The notes: a model not told the origin generated them from the letters alone. 10,351 nucleotides of DNA from Hyphochytrium catenoides (GCA_900088475.1 FLMG01002294.1:5138-15488); one strand, 5' to 3'. Counted from the first letter of the stretch, positions 1 to 9,227 are shown. Numbers and translations: made by a program.

Positions 1-27
<27 letters not shown>
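1..27. repeat. (TC)n microsatellite at window edge
   Basis: Perfect TC dinucleotide run that may continue past the left edge. It lies within what is read as EDRF1 intron 3. Confidence 0.97.
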
Positions 28-31
<4 letters not shown>

Positions 32-247
32 AGCTCCCTCTCTTTAATGCTCTCTCCTTTTATCTTTTTGTCTGTCGAAGGCTTAGAGCTCTCTTCAACG
101 GCGCACCAAGCCAAGAACATTACCAACCCGAGGGTTTCCCTTAGTCCTTGTCCTCTTTCTCTCTCTCTCTCTCTCTCTCCTGCTCCTCTCCACCTCTTCC
201 CTAATTGTCTCGCTCTTCCCCCTTTTTGCCTGTTCGTTGTGCCTTAC

Positions 248-1370
248 TTCGTCAAAATCTATCAGCCCTTCACAAGGACTGTCAAGCACGATGGTGCTTC
301 CAATGCGGTGAACGGCGAGAGAGAGCTTAGATCGGCTCAGTGGTGTCTGCAGAGAGTTATAGCGAGAGAGTAGGAAGAACCAAAGAGACGGATGAAATGA
401 GAAAGAGAGAAGTGTCTGCGTGAGAAGGGGCAGACACACAAACACAAAGAGAGCGAGACAGAGAGACAGAGAGAGAAAGAAAGAGAGAGAGACAGAGAGA
501 GTGGGAAAGAGAGAAAGAGGAAAAGAGAGAAAGAGAGAGGGAAACAGAGAATGAGAGAGGGAAACAGAGAGAGAACCTTAAAGACTTTCTTCAAGTTCTC
601 GGCTGTGCTGACAAATTCCGACGTCTCTCCGCAGTGCCCCACCAAGGGAGTGACAGGAGACTCCGCAACGAAGCCAGACGAGAGAGAAGAGCGAGGGGCA
701 ATGCTCCCTGGCAAAGAAGAGGTGTAACAGAAGTGGTAGAGATAAAAGAGAAAAGAGAGAGAGACAGAGAGAGAGAAAGAGAGAGAGAGAGAAGGGGAGG
801 GGAGAGAGAGACTTAAAATTGCATTATTGAAGCGTTGCTAGGTTCCAAAAGCAAGGAGACAGAGGACACGATGGGGCGAAACACATCGCAAGAGGAGAAC
901 AGATTGCAAAGCACGAGAGAAAGAGAGTAACGTGATAACGAAGAAGAGAGAGAGAGAGAGAGAGAAAGGAGAAATACGAGAGAGAAAGTGAGAGAAAGAA
1001 TAGACGAACTCGAAGTTGACAGTGGCTCAACTGCTCCCGTCCCAAGTCGTGGGTCTCTCTGCAGCCAGTTCTTAGGAGGACGATTGAGATCTGTGTCAGC
1101 CTTCAGCTCCTGAAAGAGAGGGCGAGAGAGAGGAGAAGGAGAGAGAGATCCTCCCACTTGCTCACTGCGAGAGACGATAATGTGAGGCGAGGAACGGCTA
1201 GGAACGAAGTTGTCGCTCTCTCTCTCTTTCTTCTCTTCTTCCAGAGCCATGCTGCCAACGGGCCGGAAGCCCAAGAAGTGCTTGATTGTACCGCCATCCC
1301 GCACCACAGACGCTGGTCCCTCTCTTCTTCCAGCCTCGTCCACTCTGTCTACGTCCTTCGGTCCTTCCAT
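248..1370 (-). CDS. EDRF1: EDRF1-family protein, N-terminal three exons (gene continues beyond left edge)
   Basis: This looks like the N-terminus of a homologue of erythroid differentiation-related factor 1, a large conserved eukaryotic protein known in animals as a regulator of globin expression; its role in a protist is unknown. Exons (minus): 1370-1010, 707-577, 346-248, giving 197 residues. Phases agree (1 then 0) and the last donor is GTAAGG. The ATG at 1370 has an in-frame TAA 12 bases upstream. Recognition rests on three blocks in family order: ADTDLNRPPKNWL in exon 1 (family form TDLxxPPxNWL), STAENLKKVFK closing exon 2, and TPLSRSKLSLAVHRIG opening exon 3, which matches the animal motif of an SEN-K-(I/F)K stretch followed by IPYSKS...S(L/M)AVHRIG. 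The first ~85 residues are low-conservation, as in animals. No acceptor for a fourth exon is visible in 1-247. Family blocks were recalled, not aligned. Confidence 0.85.
398..575. repeat. Imperfect purine (GA)n tract, EDRF1 intron 2
   Basis: Near-pure purine sequence on the plus strand interrupted by isolated C bases (GACAGAGAGA-type variants). It includes a roughly 19-base tandem duplication near 533-570 (GAGAGAGGGAAACAGAGA-like units). In the gene sense this is the pyrimidine-rich body of EDRF1 intron 2 (347-576). Confidence 0.85.
735..975. repeat. Purine tracts in EDRF1 intron 1
   Basis: Two GA-rich blocks (about 744-814 and 940-1000 on the plus strand) flank unique sequence inside intron 1 (708-1009). 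In gene sense they are CT-rich. The Ser/Leu-rich frames that read through them on the minus strand are repeat-derived. Confidence 0.8.
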
Positions 1371-1595
1371 ATCTCTCCCTTATCTCTCTCTCTCTCTCTC
1401 TCCAAGCCTCTCTCTCTCTCTCCCTTGCTCTCTCACTCCCTCTTAGAAGGTTGAAGCTGTTACTGTCCGTCGGCGCTCGAGGGCTTAGCTTGTCCTCTGC
1501 CCTGATGATAGAATCTGATAGCTCAGCCCCATGTTAGGCGCTCGGAGAAAGAAATCAAATGTCGGAGATTGTGATGCAGAGGAGGGGAAAGGGAA

Positions 1596-1638
<43 letters not shown>

Positions 1639-1723
1639 TGATGAGGACGAAAACCTCATAAGAAAGCCGATCCAGATAGCCGCTAACGGCCAAAGTAGCG
1701 GCGTGAATTTAAAGAAGAGACAG

Positions 1724-1768
<45 letters not shown>

Positions 1769-2056
1769 AGAGGAGGGAGAGAGAGAGGAGAGAAAGGGAG
1801 AAGCGAGGAGACATTTTGGAGAAGAAATGATGACGAAGAGAGAGACGACAGAGAGAGAAAGAGGGAAAAGATAAGACGGACAAGAAAGAGCGACGTTTAT
1901 CCCTTTATCAGACGTCCGCGGAGTTATGTTGGACAAATAGAGAAGCTCTATCCTTGATTGTCATCTGTATATCTTCTGTCTCTTCTTTCTCTCTCTCTCT
2001 TCTTTCCTCCGTATGCCATCTTTCACTCCGTCTCTCTTCTTCTTTCACCCCTCAGA
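1371..2056. other. Intergenic region between TIM50 stop and EDRF1 start
   Basis: About 690 bases without a supportable exon. It should hold the TIM50 3' UTR and the EDRF1 promoter and 5' UTR, both on the minus strand. Most of it is low-complexity: a pyrimidine tract near 1373-1443, purine tracts near 1585-1640 and 1725-1880, and another pyrimidine tract near 1980-2010. The unique part (about 1444-1560) shows no recognisable element. No canonical AATAAA signal or TATA box was seen on the coding strand. The long Arg-Glu frame at 1559-1957 plus is microsatellite, not a gene. Confidence 0.6.
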
Positions 2057-2273
2057 TTACGAAGAGCCATCAGACGGCACGGCGCTCCGTGGGCCGCCCA
2101 AAAATCCTCCTCTCATAAGCCCTTTCTTTCTTCTCTTCTGCTGCCGCTCAGCAATCTCAGCTTCAATCTAAAGCAAGAGGACAAACGTGAAGGAGAGTGT
2201 CAAGAAAGTTAGCCACTTGAGGAAGAGCCAAGGGAAGAAAATAGAGGAGAACGAGGGAACATACTGCGAGTAG

Positions 2274-2332
<59 letters not shown>

Positions 2333-5144
2333 GGTAATAGTAGTAAGAGTGTAAGACGAAGCTCTGATTGCCGTGCTAACCAGAGGGGACACATCAGAGC
2401 GCAAGGAATTTTGAGAAGGGATGAGTACGGCATAGAGAGAGAGAACTGGCACACACATACCAAAACAGAGAAGAGAGAGAGAGAGAATGGACACAATATT
2501 TAGGGGAGAATTATTGAGTGAGAAGACGACGTGCTCCGAAGAAAAAGATTCCACGACCGAGGGTCGTAAGGCTAAGTCCGAGAGGGAACGGAAAGAGAGA
2601 GAAGATAGCAGAAGAAGGAAGAAGGAATTGTGCGCGGGGAAGGAAAAGGAGAGAACAGACCCTACCTGCGCGAGCTTCCGATTGTACTCCGCGGCGACAT
2701 CCTTCCCCTTATACTCAGCCAGAACCTCACGGAAGTCGTCAATTCCTTCCGTTGCCAGGGCTGGATGGACCGTGAACATAGGGATAGAAAGCAGCAATAG
2801 CAATTAGATAGAGAGAGCAGACGAAAATACGAGAGAAGGAGAAAGAGGTAGAGAGGAGAAGGAGAGAGAGAGAGAAAGAGAGAGCGGAGAGAGAGAGGGG
2901 GAAAAAAGAGGGAGAGAGAGAAGAAGAGGAACAAAAGGACACTAGAGACAGATGAAAGTGAGAAGGCACATCGCTGTACAGAGGACCAGACTGGGATGCT
3001 TATGGCAGTACACGGCACGGGACAGGCAGAAGGTCAACATAGAGAAGAAGAGAACGGAGAGAAAAGACATGATCTGCTTCCAGGTTACCTCTCAGGAAAG
3101 GGATGAGGTCCAGCAGAGCGGTGTCAGACCTGTCCTGGCCGTTCGTGAACGGCTTGATGGAGATAGCGTTCTCCGGCTAGAGGGGCAAAAGAGCTTAGTT
3201 GTAGGGACGAGGGAGAACAAGAGAGAGAGAGAGAGTAGAGGGAAGTAGAGAGAAGAGAGAGACCCAGCTCTAACGAGCGAGAGCGAGAGCGCTAAGAAGG
3301 GCGGCAAAGTGAGAGAGAAGCACTTCCTCTTGGAGGAAAGATGATAGTTGTACCTGGAACTGGTAAGACCGAGGATCGTCGTCAATGATGACGATCCGCC
3401 TGATGTCTCTATTCATGCGAGACAGATCCTGACAGAAATGACACATCGACCTCAGCGTCTTCTCTCTCCCTTTGCTTTCACGTAACTCTCTCTCGCGTTA
3501 CTCCCATCTTTCAGTCATCTCTCTATCTTATGCTTCCTAAACCCTAAGGAACCTGCTTCTCTGTTCACCAAGAGCCACACGCGCTTGCTCTCGTACTTCG
3601 TCTTTCCATTGACTCACTGCCTCAGGTGACCTTACCTTGACATGCACTCCCTTGCGATAAGTGGTGCAATCCCTGTACAGGCGGTGCATTATCATGCCCT
3701 TGGAAGAGAGAGCAGACAAAGAGAGACAGAGATCCATGAGTCAAAGAGAGATTCAACGAGTAAAGGGACTAGCATAGGACATTTGCACGGGACACCAACG
3801 AGAGACAGCACGCCTGAGAAGTAGAAGTGCGGAAGGGGCAGAGGTGACGAGAGAAGAAATCAAGATTATAAGTAGAGAGACACGAGGGCTCTCCCCGTAC
3901 GAGAAACCTCTAAAGGAGACACGATATAAGCTAAGAGAGAAGGAGCTCAACGAGAACAGTGACAGCCTCTTCTGCCCTACCTCCTTGTCTAGCGAGTTTA
4001 TGACAGGTTCCGCGATCGCTGAGATGTTCGAGGTGAAGATGACAGTCTCGTAGTACTGGCAGAACAACCTCGTCAGAGTGTGCTGTCCCTGCTTTGTATG
4101 CCCTCTTCTCTCCTACCCAAGCTCCTACTGACTACGCCTCTCTTCCCTACTATAAGTATCTCTATACATCTCTATTCTGTCTGGTGGGCCAGGCGAAAGT
4201 GCCTCTTCTCTCTTACCTTTGCCACTTCTCTGAGGAACTCATCCACTCCTGGTCTCTTGGCGTGACGCCAGCCGTATTTCCTCTAGGAAAATGTAGAGAA
4301 TTGTCATGGATATGGAGCAACATAAGGAGTAAGATACTGGAGAGTAGAGCCTAGGAGGATGGATAAGAGAGACAGAGAGATACCAAGGACTTACATCCCA
4401 CTCTGAGTGCACGAGCGTATCCTCCAGGTCGATGATAAGCGTTGGCGGGCAAGGCACGTCAGGAGGAAAGTCTGGAAACGGAGGCCAGTCCTATGCGAGA
4501 AGGGAGAGTGTTGAGGTTGTAGCACATTCAAAGGCAGACTCCTCGTCGAAGAATTAAGACGAAGCAGAACTGTCAAGAAGAAAGACAAGTAAAATACTGA
4601 GTTGGAGAGGAAGACATATGGATAGAAGACAACGCAAGTGCGACACGAAGCAGGAAAAGCCGTACAGGCAAAAGCTGCTCTCGTGCTGGGTTGGCGAAGG
4701 GCTTTCCTATCTCTTCGATCTGAGCTTCTAGCCAGTCAAAGGCCTTTCCTGCAGGGAACCAGCGGCGGGAAAGGAGAAGAAAGGGATCAAGGGCATATTC
4801 AGGGTGAGAGACAATGGGGCGGTCAGTGCGAGTTGAAGGTTGAGCAAGAACACGACGACGAACCTAGCGGACTGTCGCTCAGGAACCGCTTGACTTTGTT
4901 TATAGAGTCATTGTCTGGCAGCAGAAAGAGAAGGAAGTCAAGGAGGAACGAGTTAGCAAGCGCGGAGATGTCGTCATGCTATCATGCAGCCCTCCGTACA
5001 GCTTCTTGCAAGCAATACTGTCACCAGATCTCTCTCCATCCTTGCCTCTCTCTTTCTTTCCCTGTTTCTCTAACTACCTTCTACCAATTCACTTGTATCT
5101 CTTATTCTAGTACACACTTTCTCTCTCTCTCCTTTCTCTTTCTT

Positions 5145-5182
<38 letters not shown>

Positions 5183-5564
5183 TCTCTCTCTCTCTTGCTC
5201 GTTCCCTCTCTCTCGCACGCTCGTTCCCTCTCTCTCGCACACACGAGAGATTTCTTTCGCGTCTCTCCCTTGCCTAGCGTACGGTCGACTATTGGAAGCT
5301 ACGCGAACCTCTATCTCTTCAAAAGCTTGTCCTCTCTCCCAGTTCCCTTTCCGTCTTACCTGCAGTGAAGAACCAAAATCCAGCTCCGCCAAGGCTGACT
5401 GTCCCCACGACGCCAGCAAGAAGAAGCTTACGAGATTCCTCCTGACGAGTGCGGACGGCACGGCGACGAAGCCTCGCTGAGAGGAAAGGGATCAGTCATC
5501 CAGCGAGTGTGGGGAGAACAAAGAGAGAGAAACCTCCAACAGCAGAACAAAAACGTAGGGACAT
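2057..5564 (-). CDS. TIM50: TIM50, mitochondrial presequence translocase receptor (complete, 12 exons)
   Basis: Tim50 is the inner-membrane receptor of the TIM23 complex; its intermembrane-space domain takes presequences from the TOM complex. Exons (join, minus): 5564-5534, 5476-5360, 4914-4864, 4748-4666, 4490-4395, 4282-4217, 4055-3981, 3698-3636, 3428-3354, 3176-3089, 2760-2666, 2167-2057. These sum to 951 bases, 316 residues plus TAA; all introns are GT-AG and every phase closes. The ATG has an in-frame TAA 24 bases upstream. Residues 1-27 are Arg-rich without acids until QEE (presequence). Residues 28-49 are a Gly-rich membrane segment. About 109-250 is the FCP/SCP phosphatase fold: DLEDT at 115-119, SEWD then KYGWRHAKRPG, VIFTS at 153-157, VHVKDLS, VIIDDDP at 207-213, PENAISIKP. 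The tail is helical and basic. The run 'YGWRHAKRPG' is typical of Tim50 rather than nuclear SCP phosphatases. Introns are 57-498 bases. The start of exon 7 (4055) was chosen over in-frame upstream sequence because it matches the family length. Confidence 0.95.
2277..2324. repeat. (AG)24 dinucleotide microsatellite, TIM50 intron 11
   Basis: The longest uninterrupted repeat in the window, 24 perfect AG units on the plus strand, equal to (CT)24 in the sense of TIM50. It sits inside the last and longest TIM50 intron (2168-2665) about 110 bases before the acceptor at 2168. It is likely to vary in length between individuals or assemblies. Confidence 0.98.
5146..5195. repeat. (CT)n microsatellite, TIM50 intron 2
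   Basis: CT run on the plus strand with one CCC interruption, so the TIM50 sense strand is GA here, opposite in polarity to the (CT)24 tract of intron 11. It is part of the 445-base intron 2 (4915-5359). Confidence 0.93.
5197..5240. repeat. Perfect 22-base tandem duplication in TIM50 intron 2
   Basis: Two adjacent identical 22-base units starting GCTCGTTCCCTC and ending CGCAC, at 5197-5218 and 5219-5240, directly next to the CT microsatellite. A slippage or unequal-exchange origin is likely. Confidence 0.9.
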
Positions 5565-5787
5565 CTTTCCGAGAAGAATGGACTCTTAAAAAAATAGCGA
5601 GGAGTCGAAGACGGATGACGAGAGATCAAGCGGTAAGAGATATAGGTCGTGTTTCCAAGAATGGAGTAGTACGATATCAAGACAAAGAAAGGAAGAGACC
5701 CAGGGAGAAAGGATAGAGACGCATATTGAGATGGAGGTATGGACCGAGAGAGAGAGAGGGCGGGGGTGAGGGGGCTGAAGGGGAAGA

Positions 5788-5820
<33 letters not shown>

Positions 5821-5971
5821 GAGAGAAAGGAGGGGGGGAAGAGACAGAAGACAGAGAGAGAGAGAGAGAGGGAGAGAGAGAGAGAGAGCGAAAGAGAGAG
5901 GATTAGACTTGAGGAAGTGCGAAGTATGAGAGAGAGAGAGAGAGATCAGAACAGGCGGCAGGTGTCGCGTC
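5565..5971. other. Intergenic region upstream of TIM50
   Basis: About 400 bases between the TIM50 ATG and the provisional 3' end of the upstream gene. The proximal 150 bases are unique sequence with a T-run on the minus strand (complement of 5587-5593) and the in-frame TAA preceding the ATG; this is the likely TIM50 promoter and 5' UTR. The distal part (about 5745-5945) is almost pure purine on the plus strand. No conserved promoter motif is recognisable. Confidence 0.55.
5745..5945. repeat. Purine (GA)n tract upstream of TIM50
   Basis: About 200 bases of mostly G and A on the plus strand, with runs of AGAGAG and a GGGGGG stretch near 5833. It lies between TIM50 and the provisional upstream gene. 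The Arg-Glu plus-strand frame at 5726-5929 is this repeat read in codons. Confidence 0.88.
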
Positions 5972-6677
5972 CTACATGCTTGCTGTTGGGTCTCGCTTGC
6001 TGTCGCTTCCTCTGTCATCATCCTGCTCTGGATCCTGATCACAGAGCTCTCTAACCCATGACGGAAGTATTAGGCCCAGACAAACATGACATAACTGTGT
6101 GAGGAAAAGAGAGAGAGAGAGAAGGAAAAAAGAGAGGAAGACAGGGAGAGAGAAGATAGGGAGAGGGACAGAAAGAGAGAGAAGAGGGAGAGAGAGAGAA
6201 GATAGAGGAAGAGACTTCTACTTTATGGAGGACAAAGCGGACTCCATGAGAGAGACAAAAGAGCCGTGAAGAGAAGAAGAAGAAGAAGCGCGGCGTACGC
6301 GGTGGACTTGGCCGATGAGGCTTTAGGCTTAGAGCTGCTCTCCTCATCGCTGCTGCCTGATGGACGCCAGCAGGCGAGACTTGGAGCTGCAGCCCTCTGC
6401 GCATCACTGCAAAGATGCCTCTGATGGCGGCCATCTTGCCCGTCCTTGGTCGCTGTCTCTTTCACGCGGTAGACGTCTCTCTCTTAAACGCTAGGGCTAT
6501 TGCTGCTCCAGTCTGCAGTCTCTCTCTTTCTCGCAGCTTTGAGGTCTGAGCGCCAGATTCACTCAAGCTTCGGACAGATTCGAGCGCTTCTGATGCCAAA
6601 CATTGCTCCCTTTCTTCGCTCTTGTGTCTCTTTTCCATTTCTCTCTTGCCCTTGTGCACTTGGATTGTCTCTCCCTC

Positions 6678-6710
<33 letters not shown>

Positions 6711-7336
6711 TCTATTTCTCCCTCTCTCTCCCTCTCTCTTTCTCCCTCTCTCTCCTCTCTCTGTCTCGTTCTCTCTCTTCCTCGTTTTCGTTCTCTCCTC
6801 TCACTCTTTCTTTCTCTTTCTCTCGCTCTCTCTTGGTCTTCTCCGTTCCTCTCTCTCTCTCTTGCTCTCTCTCTCTCTCTGTCTGGCTCTCTTCTTTTCT
6901 CTCTTTCTTCCTCTCTCTTCTCATTTCTCTCTCTCTCTTTGCATCGTTGTAACAGAGACGTCCATACATCCCCAACATTCGCATTCTCTGTCCAATCTCT
7001 CATGATATTAACCACAGATTTGGTGTAATACTCACAAATCGGCGTCAACTATCCCAAATACTCATTGGAAGAGGGCCGCTAACGGCGCTTTATAGGCTAG
7101 AGGTTTGTGGCAGAATGTGTAAATGTCAAGTATGTTGTCAATTATGGGTCAACCCTCACGTCCATTGAAATCTTTCTTCAGGATCAACATCCCCGCCCAC
7201 CGTCTCTCCTCTCATCAGTCCTGGTCTCTCTTTCTTGGTCTCTCTCTCTCTCTCTTTCTCCTCTCCCACTCGCCCGCATTCTTCCTCTTCCACTGCACGG
7301 ATAAGTATGTGCTGCTAGCTCGTCTGCGACAGACAT
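5972..7336 (-). CDS. Unrecognised gene with Arg-Glu-rich stretch, provisional model
   Basis: No family recognised. Candidate start: ATG at 7336 (MSVADELAAHTYP), with no upstream stop, so it could be internal. The clearest coding stretch is 7048 downward: CEYYTKSVVNIMRDWTENAN followed by VGDVWTSLLQRCK, which then runs without a stop into GA microsatellite read as Arg-Glu repeats. A GTGAGA donor after 6805 (phase 1) fits an acceptor before 6589 (KALESVRSL...). A further exon, 6482-6299, carries a Ser-rich acidic-basic linker (SGSSDEESSSKPKASSAKST) and ends in phase 2 at GTACGC. The 3' end has alternatives: 6050-5972 in phase, adding an acidic tail ending RDPTASM and TAG; 6094-6070 after a strong TCACACAG acceptor, ending YVMFVWA and TAA; or 6094-5972 if the preceding exon uses another frame. 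Several internal joins lack a good pyrimidine tract, so treat the boundaries as guesses. Confidence 0.3.
6664..6947. repeat. 284-base pyrimidine (CT)n tract
   Basis: The longest low-complexity block in the window: almost only C and T on the plus strand with scattered G or A. All three plus-strand frames and several minus-strand frames stay open across it, reading Ser/Leu or Arg/Glu. On the minus strand it directly follows the coding-like LLQRCK stretch, so it may be intron or a translated Arg-Glu region. Confidence 0.92.
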
Positions 7337-7421
7337 TATTGGAGGTCTGGACTGGCCGCAGCAATCGCAGCAGAGACGCGTTAGCAGGTGCGAATGAGTG
7401 GATGTCTTCGTTCTCAAGCCA

Positions 7422-8819
7422 TCAGGCCCGCTCTTGATATGCCTCAAGAACTTGTTTAGAGTCAACAGAGCGGTATGAGCTGTAAGGACACTAGCAAAGT
7501 CCTCCTCAAAGTCCCCACAAGTTCTTGAGGCGTGACAAGACCTGAATGGGCCATGATGAGGTCATAGATAGAACGCCTAGACTGTCACACTGTGTGGCGC
7601 TGATCTTCGGGCGGCATTTCCTTTTCAAGTCTTGCCTTTCCTTGGGCTCTCTTGCCCGTTACAGTCTCTCCGCTGAGCTTCCTCCCATTAACTATACGTC
7701 TGTCCCAATCAACCCCGGATGGAATGTTTGAGCAAGCAAGACTGTCCGCGTCGTCTTTACGAGCCCCAGACCCTCGTTCTCTGGCTATTGGCAATGCTTC
7801 TCTCTTCTCCGCATATTCAAGGACAGAAGCCTTGCTCCGTTCCATGGAGAGGCCATCTTCCTGCCATTCTTATGGACATGATATGCAAGATAAACTCCTT
7901 AAGAGAGCCTAGGAGCCTCGTCCGAATCTCATGTGTGGACCAGGTTTTCGGAGCTCCCGACAATCCGTATGCACGCTCTACAGCGCTGTGTAATATATAA
8001 CATAGCTTTTACTTGCTAGAGCTTATCCACCTTTCTCTAGAGAGTCCGCACGTTTAGAGTCTTTGGACCCAATGTCTGTCTCTCTCTCAATCTCTTTCGT
8101 TAGCTGTTGAGCCTCTGCTAGTGCCACTGTTCAAGAGCTTGCTAGAGACTAGATATCAGTCATCAAACCCGCGGCATAGCTTTGAGTCTTCTATCGAGTA
8201 GCCTGTAACTGATAGATAAAAATGGCCATGGAGCTACGCCGCCAAAAAGAGCTGGGCCACACAGGTTCCTCGCAAGAGATAAGAACGAGACAAACAAGAG
8301 CTTTGGTTGGCCTCCAAGATCTGTTCCCGTCAGTCCCACATTCTTTCGCCTGCCCCCCGGGCTTTGGACGTGGTGCCAGGAGAAAAAGAGAGTCAGGGGA
8401 GAGATGCAGGTGACAGGGAGAGAGAGAGAGAGGCCAGGAAGAGACAACTTGTGAGTCTTCCCTGCTCATACCGGCAACTGGCCGTCTCTGTTATCGCTTG
8501 TCCAAATTGACCAGACAAAGAGAGAAATAACTCTGGGGTTGGTCTTCGTCCATGATCTTCTCCCATGAGATCCCTTACGGGAAAGACAAGGATGCAAGCC
8601 TCGTGATACCGGTGTTTGCCCGAGCCTCGATTGGACCTCCGCAATCCGTAGAAGAAGGAGAAACCCTATTCACAATGGAATCTTGAAAACGCTGCGTTGC
8701 CAACAGCTGGCTCCTTTGTAGAGAACCGCCTTTAGGCGATCGACCAACATATAAAGAAAGAGAGAGAGAAACTGCACATCGACCCGAGAGCGAGGGGTAA
8801 AGCTTGCTCGTCCAGTCAT
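7422..8819 (-). CDS. Unrecognised multi-exon gene, provisional model
   Basis: Protein family not recognised. The best-supported pieces on the minus strand form two ends. The 5' end is ATG at 8819 with exons 8819-8778, 8729-8674 and 8636-8579 (ending at a GTAAGG donor); phases close, reading MTGRASFTPRSRVD, then a segment with KGASCWQRSVFKIP, then SNRGSGKHRYHEACILVFP. The 3' end is exons 7860-7591 (90 open codons), 7541-7519 and 7479-7422, phases 0 and 2, ending SVDSKQVLEAYQERA and TGA. In the middle, 8126-8031 reads as a charged helix (ALAEAQQLTKEIERETDIGS), and 7977-7935 and ~8370-8310 are possible exons I could not join in phase. Three modelled introns are very short (37, 49, 39 bases) compared with 57 or more in TIM50, which is a weakness. 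It may be two genes, and plus-strand readings of parts of it exist. Confidence 0.35.
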
Positions 8820-9227
8820 CTCTCGTTTCTCTCCCTCACATCTTTTCTCTCTTTCCTCTCTCTCACATCTTTTCTCTCTCTCCACTCTCTCTCTCTCTTT
8901 TTTTTCCTCTAGATGTTGCTCTGATAGCGCATCCCAGCGCACATTAAGTGTAAGGCTCTCAAAGATCTTCGTCAATATACGATTCTCTCCTTTCTCCCCG
9001 TCTTCCCTCCCTTTCTCTCTTCAAGGTCCTTCCTCTCTCTCTACGTAATATAAATCAACTCACTCTGGCTTACCATCTCTCACTCCCTCTTTGTCTGTCT
9101 CCCTTCTGTCATTGACTAAGCTCTTCTATAGCTCTTCCTCTCTTTCTCTCTCTCTCTCTCGCTCGCTCTCTCGGTCTCGCTCTCTCCTTCCCTATTTGTC
9201 ACTTTCTGTCACTATAAGTTAGCACTT
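8820..9227. other. Gap between MIT-domain gene stop and the provisional 8819 start
   Basis: About 400 bases, largely pyrimidine-rich on the plus strand, with a (CT)n/(CG CT)n run near 9139-9185 and a short direct repeat at 8835-8852 and 8862-8879. A good-looking plus-strand acceptor (T-run then CCTCTAG near 8912) is present, but no exon behind it could be linked to others. Nothing else is recognised. Confidence 0.45.

Noticed and set aside
1559-1957. Arg-Glu-rich plus-strand frame
   Set aside because: Pure GA-repeat translation in an intergenic region, with no splice structure or family resemblance.
4638-5480. Longest open frame in the window (plus strand, about 280 codons)
   Set aside because: It overlaps TIM50 exons 2, 3 and 4 on the other strand and owes its Ser/Leu-rich centre to the CT microsatellite; it has no recognisable protein character.
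5726-5929. Arg-Glu-rich plus-strand frame upstream of TIM50
   Set aside because: Microsatellite read in codons; every frame through the tract stays open.
7300-8160. A plus-strand helical-repeat (HEAT-like) gene built from segments such as YVLLARLRQTLLEVW and EPLLVPLFKSLLE
   Set aside because: Individual plus-strand segments look plausible, but the phases did not join, and the same bases on the minus strand give better-linked exons with a clean stop. I keep only the minus model, at low confidence.
8551-8685. A plus-strand segment reading MIFSHEIPYGKDKDASLVIP and onward to a stop
   Set aside because: Short, with an in-frame stop upstream and no acceptor; not linkable to other exons. The minus strand has a consistent acceptor and GTAAGG donor here.
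8905-8960. Plus-strand exon after a strong T-run/CCTCTAG acceptor, ending at GTGTAAGG
   Set aside because: Only about 40 bases, with no neighbouring plus-strand exons to join.
7422-8975. Gamma-tubulin complex component (GCP), from SLTLNVRWD and DFASVLTAH resemblances on the minus strand
   Set aside because: The blocks occur without the expected intervening motifs and could not be spliced in phase; the resemblance is too short to keep.
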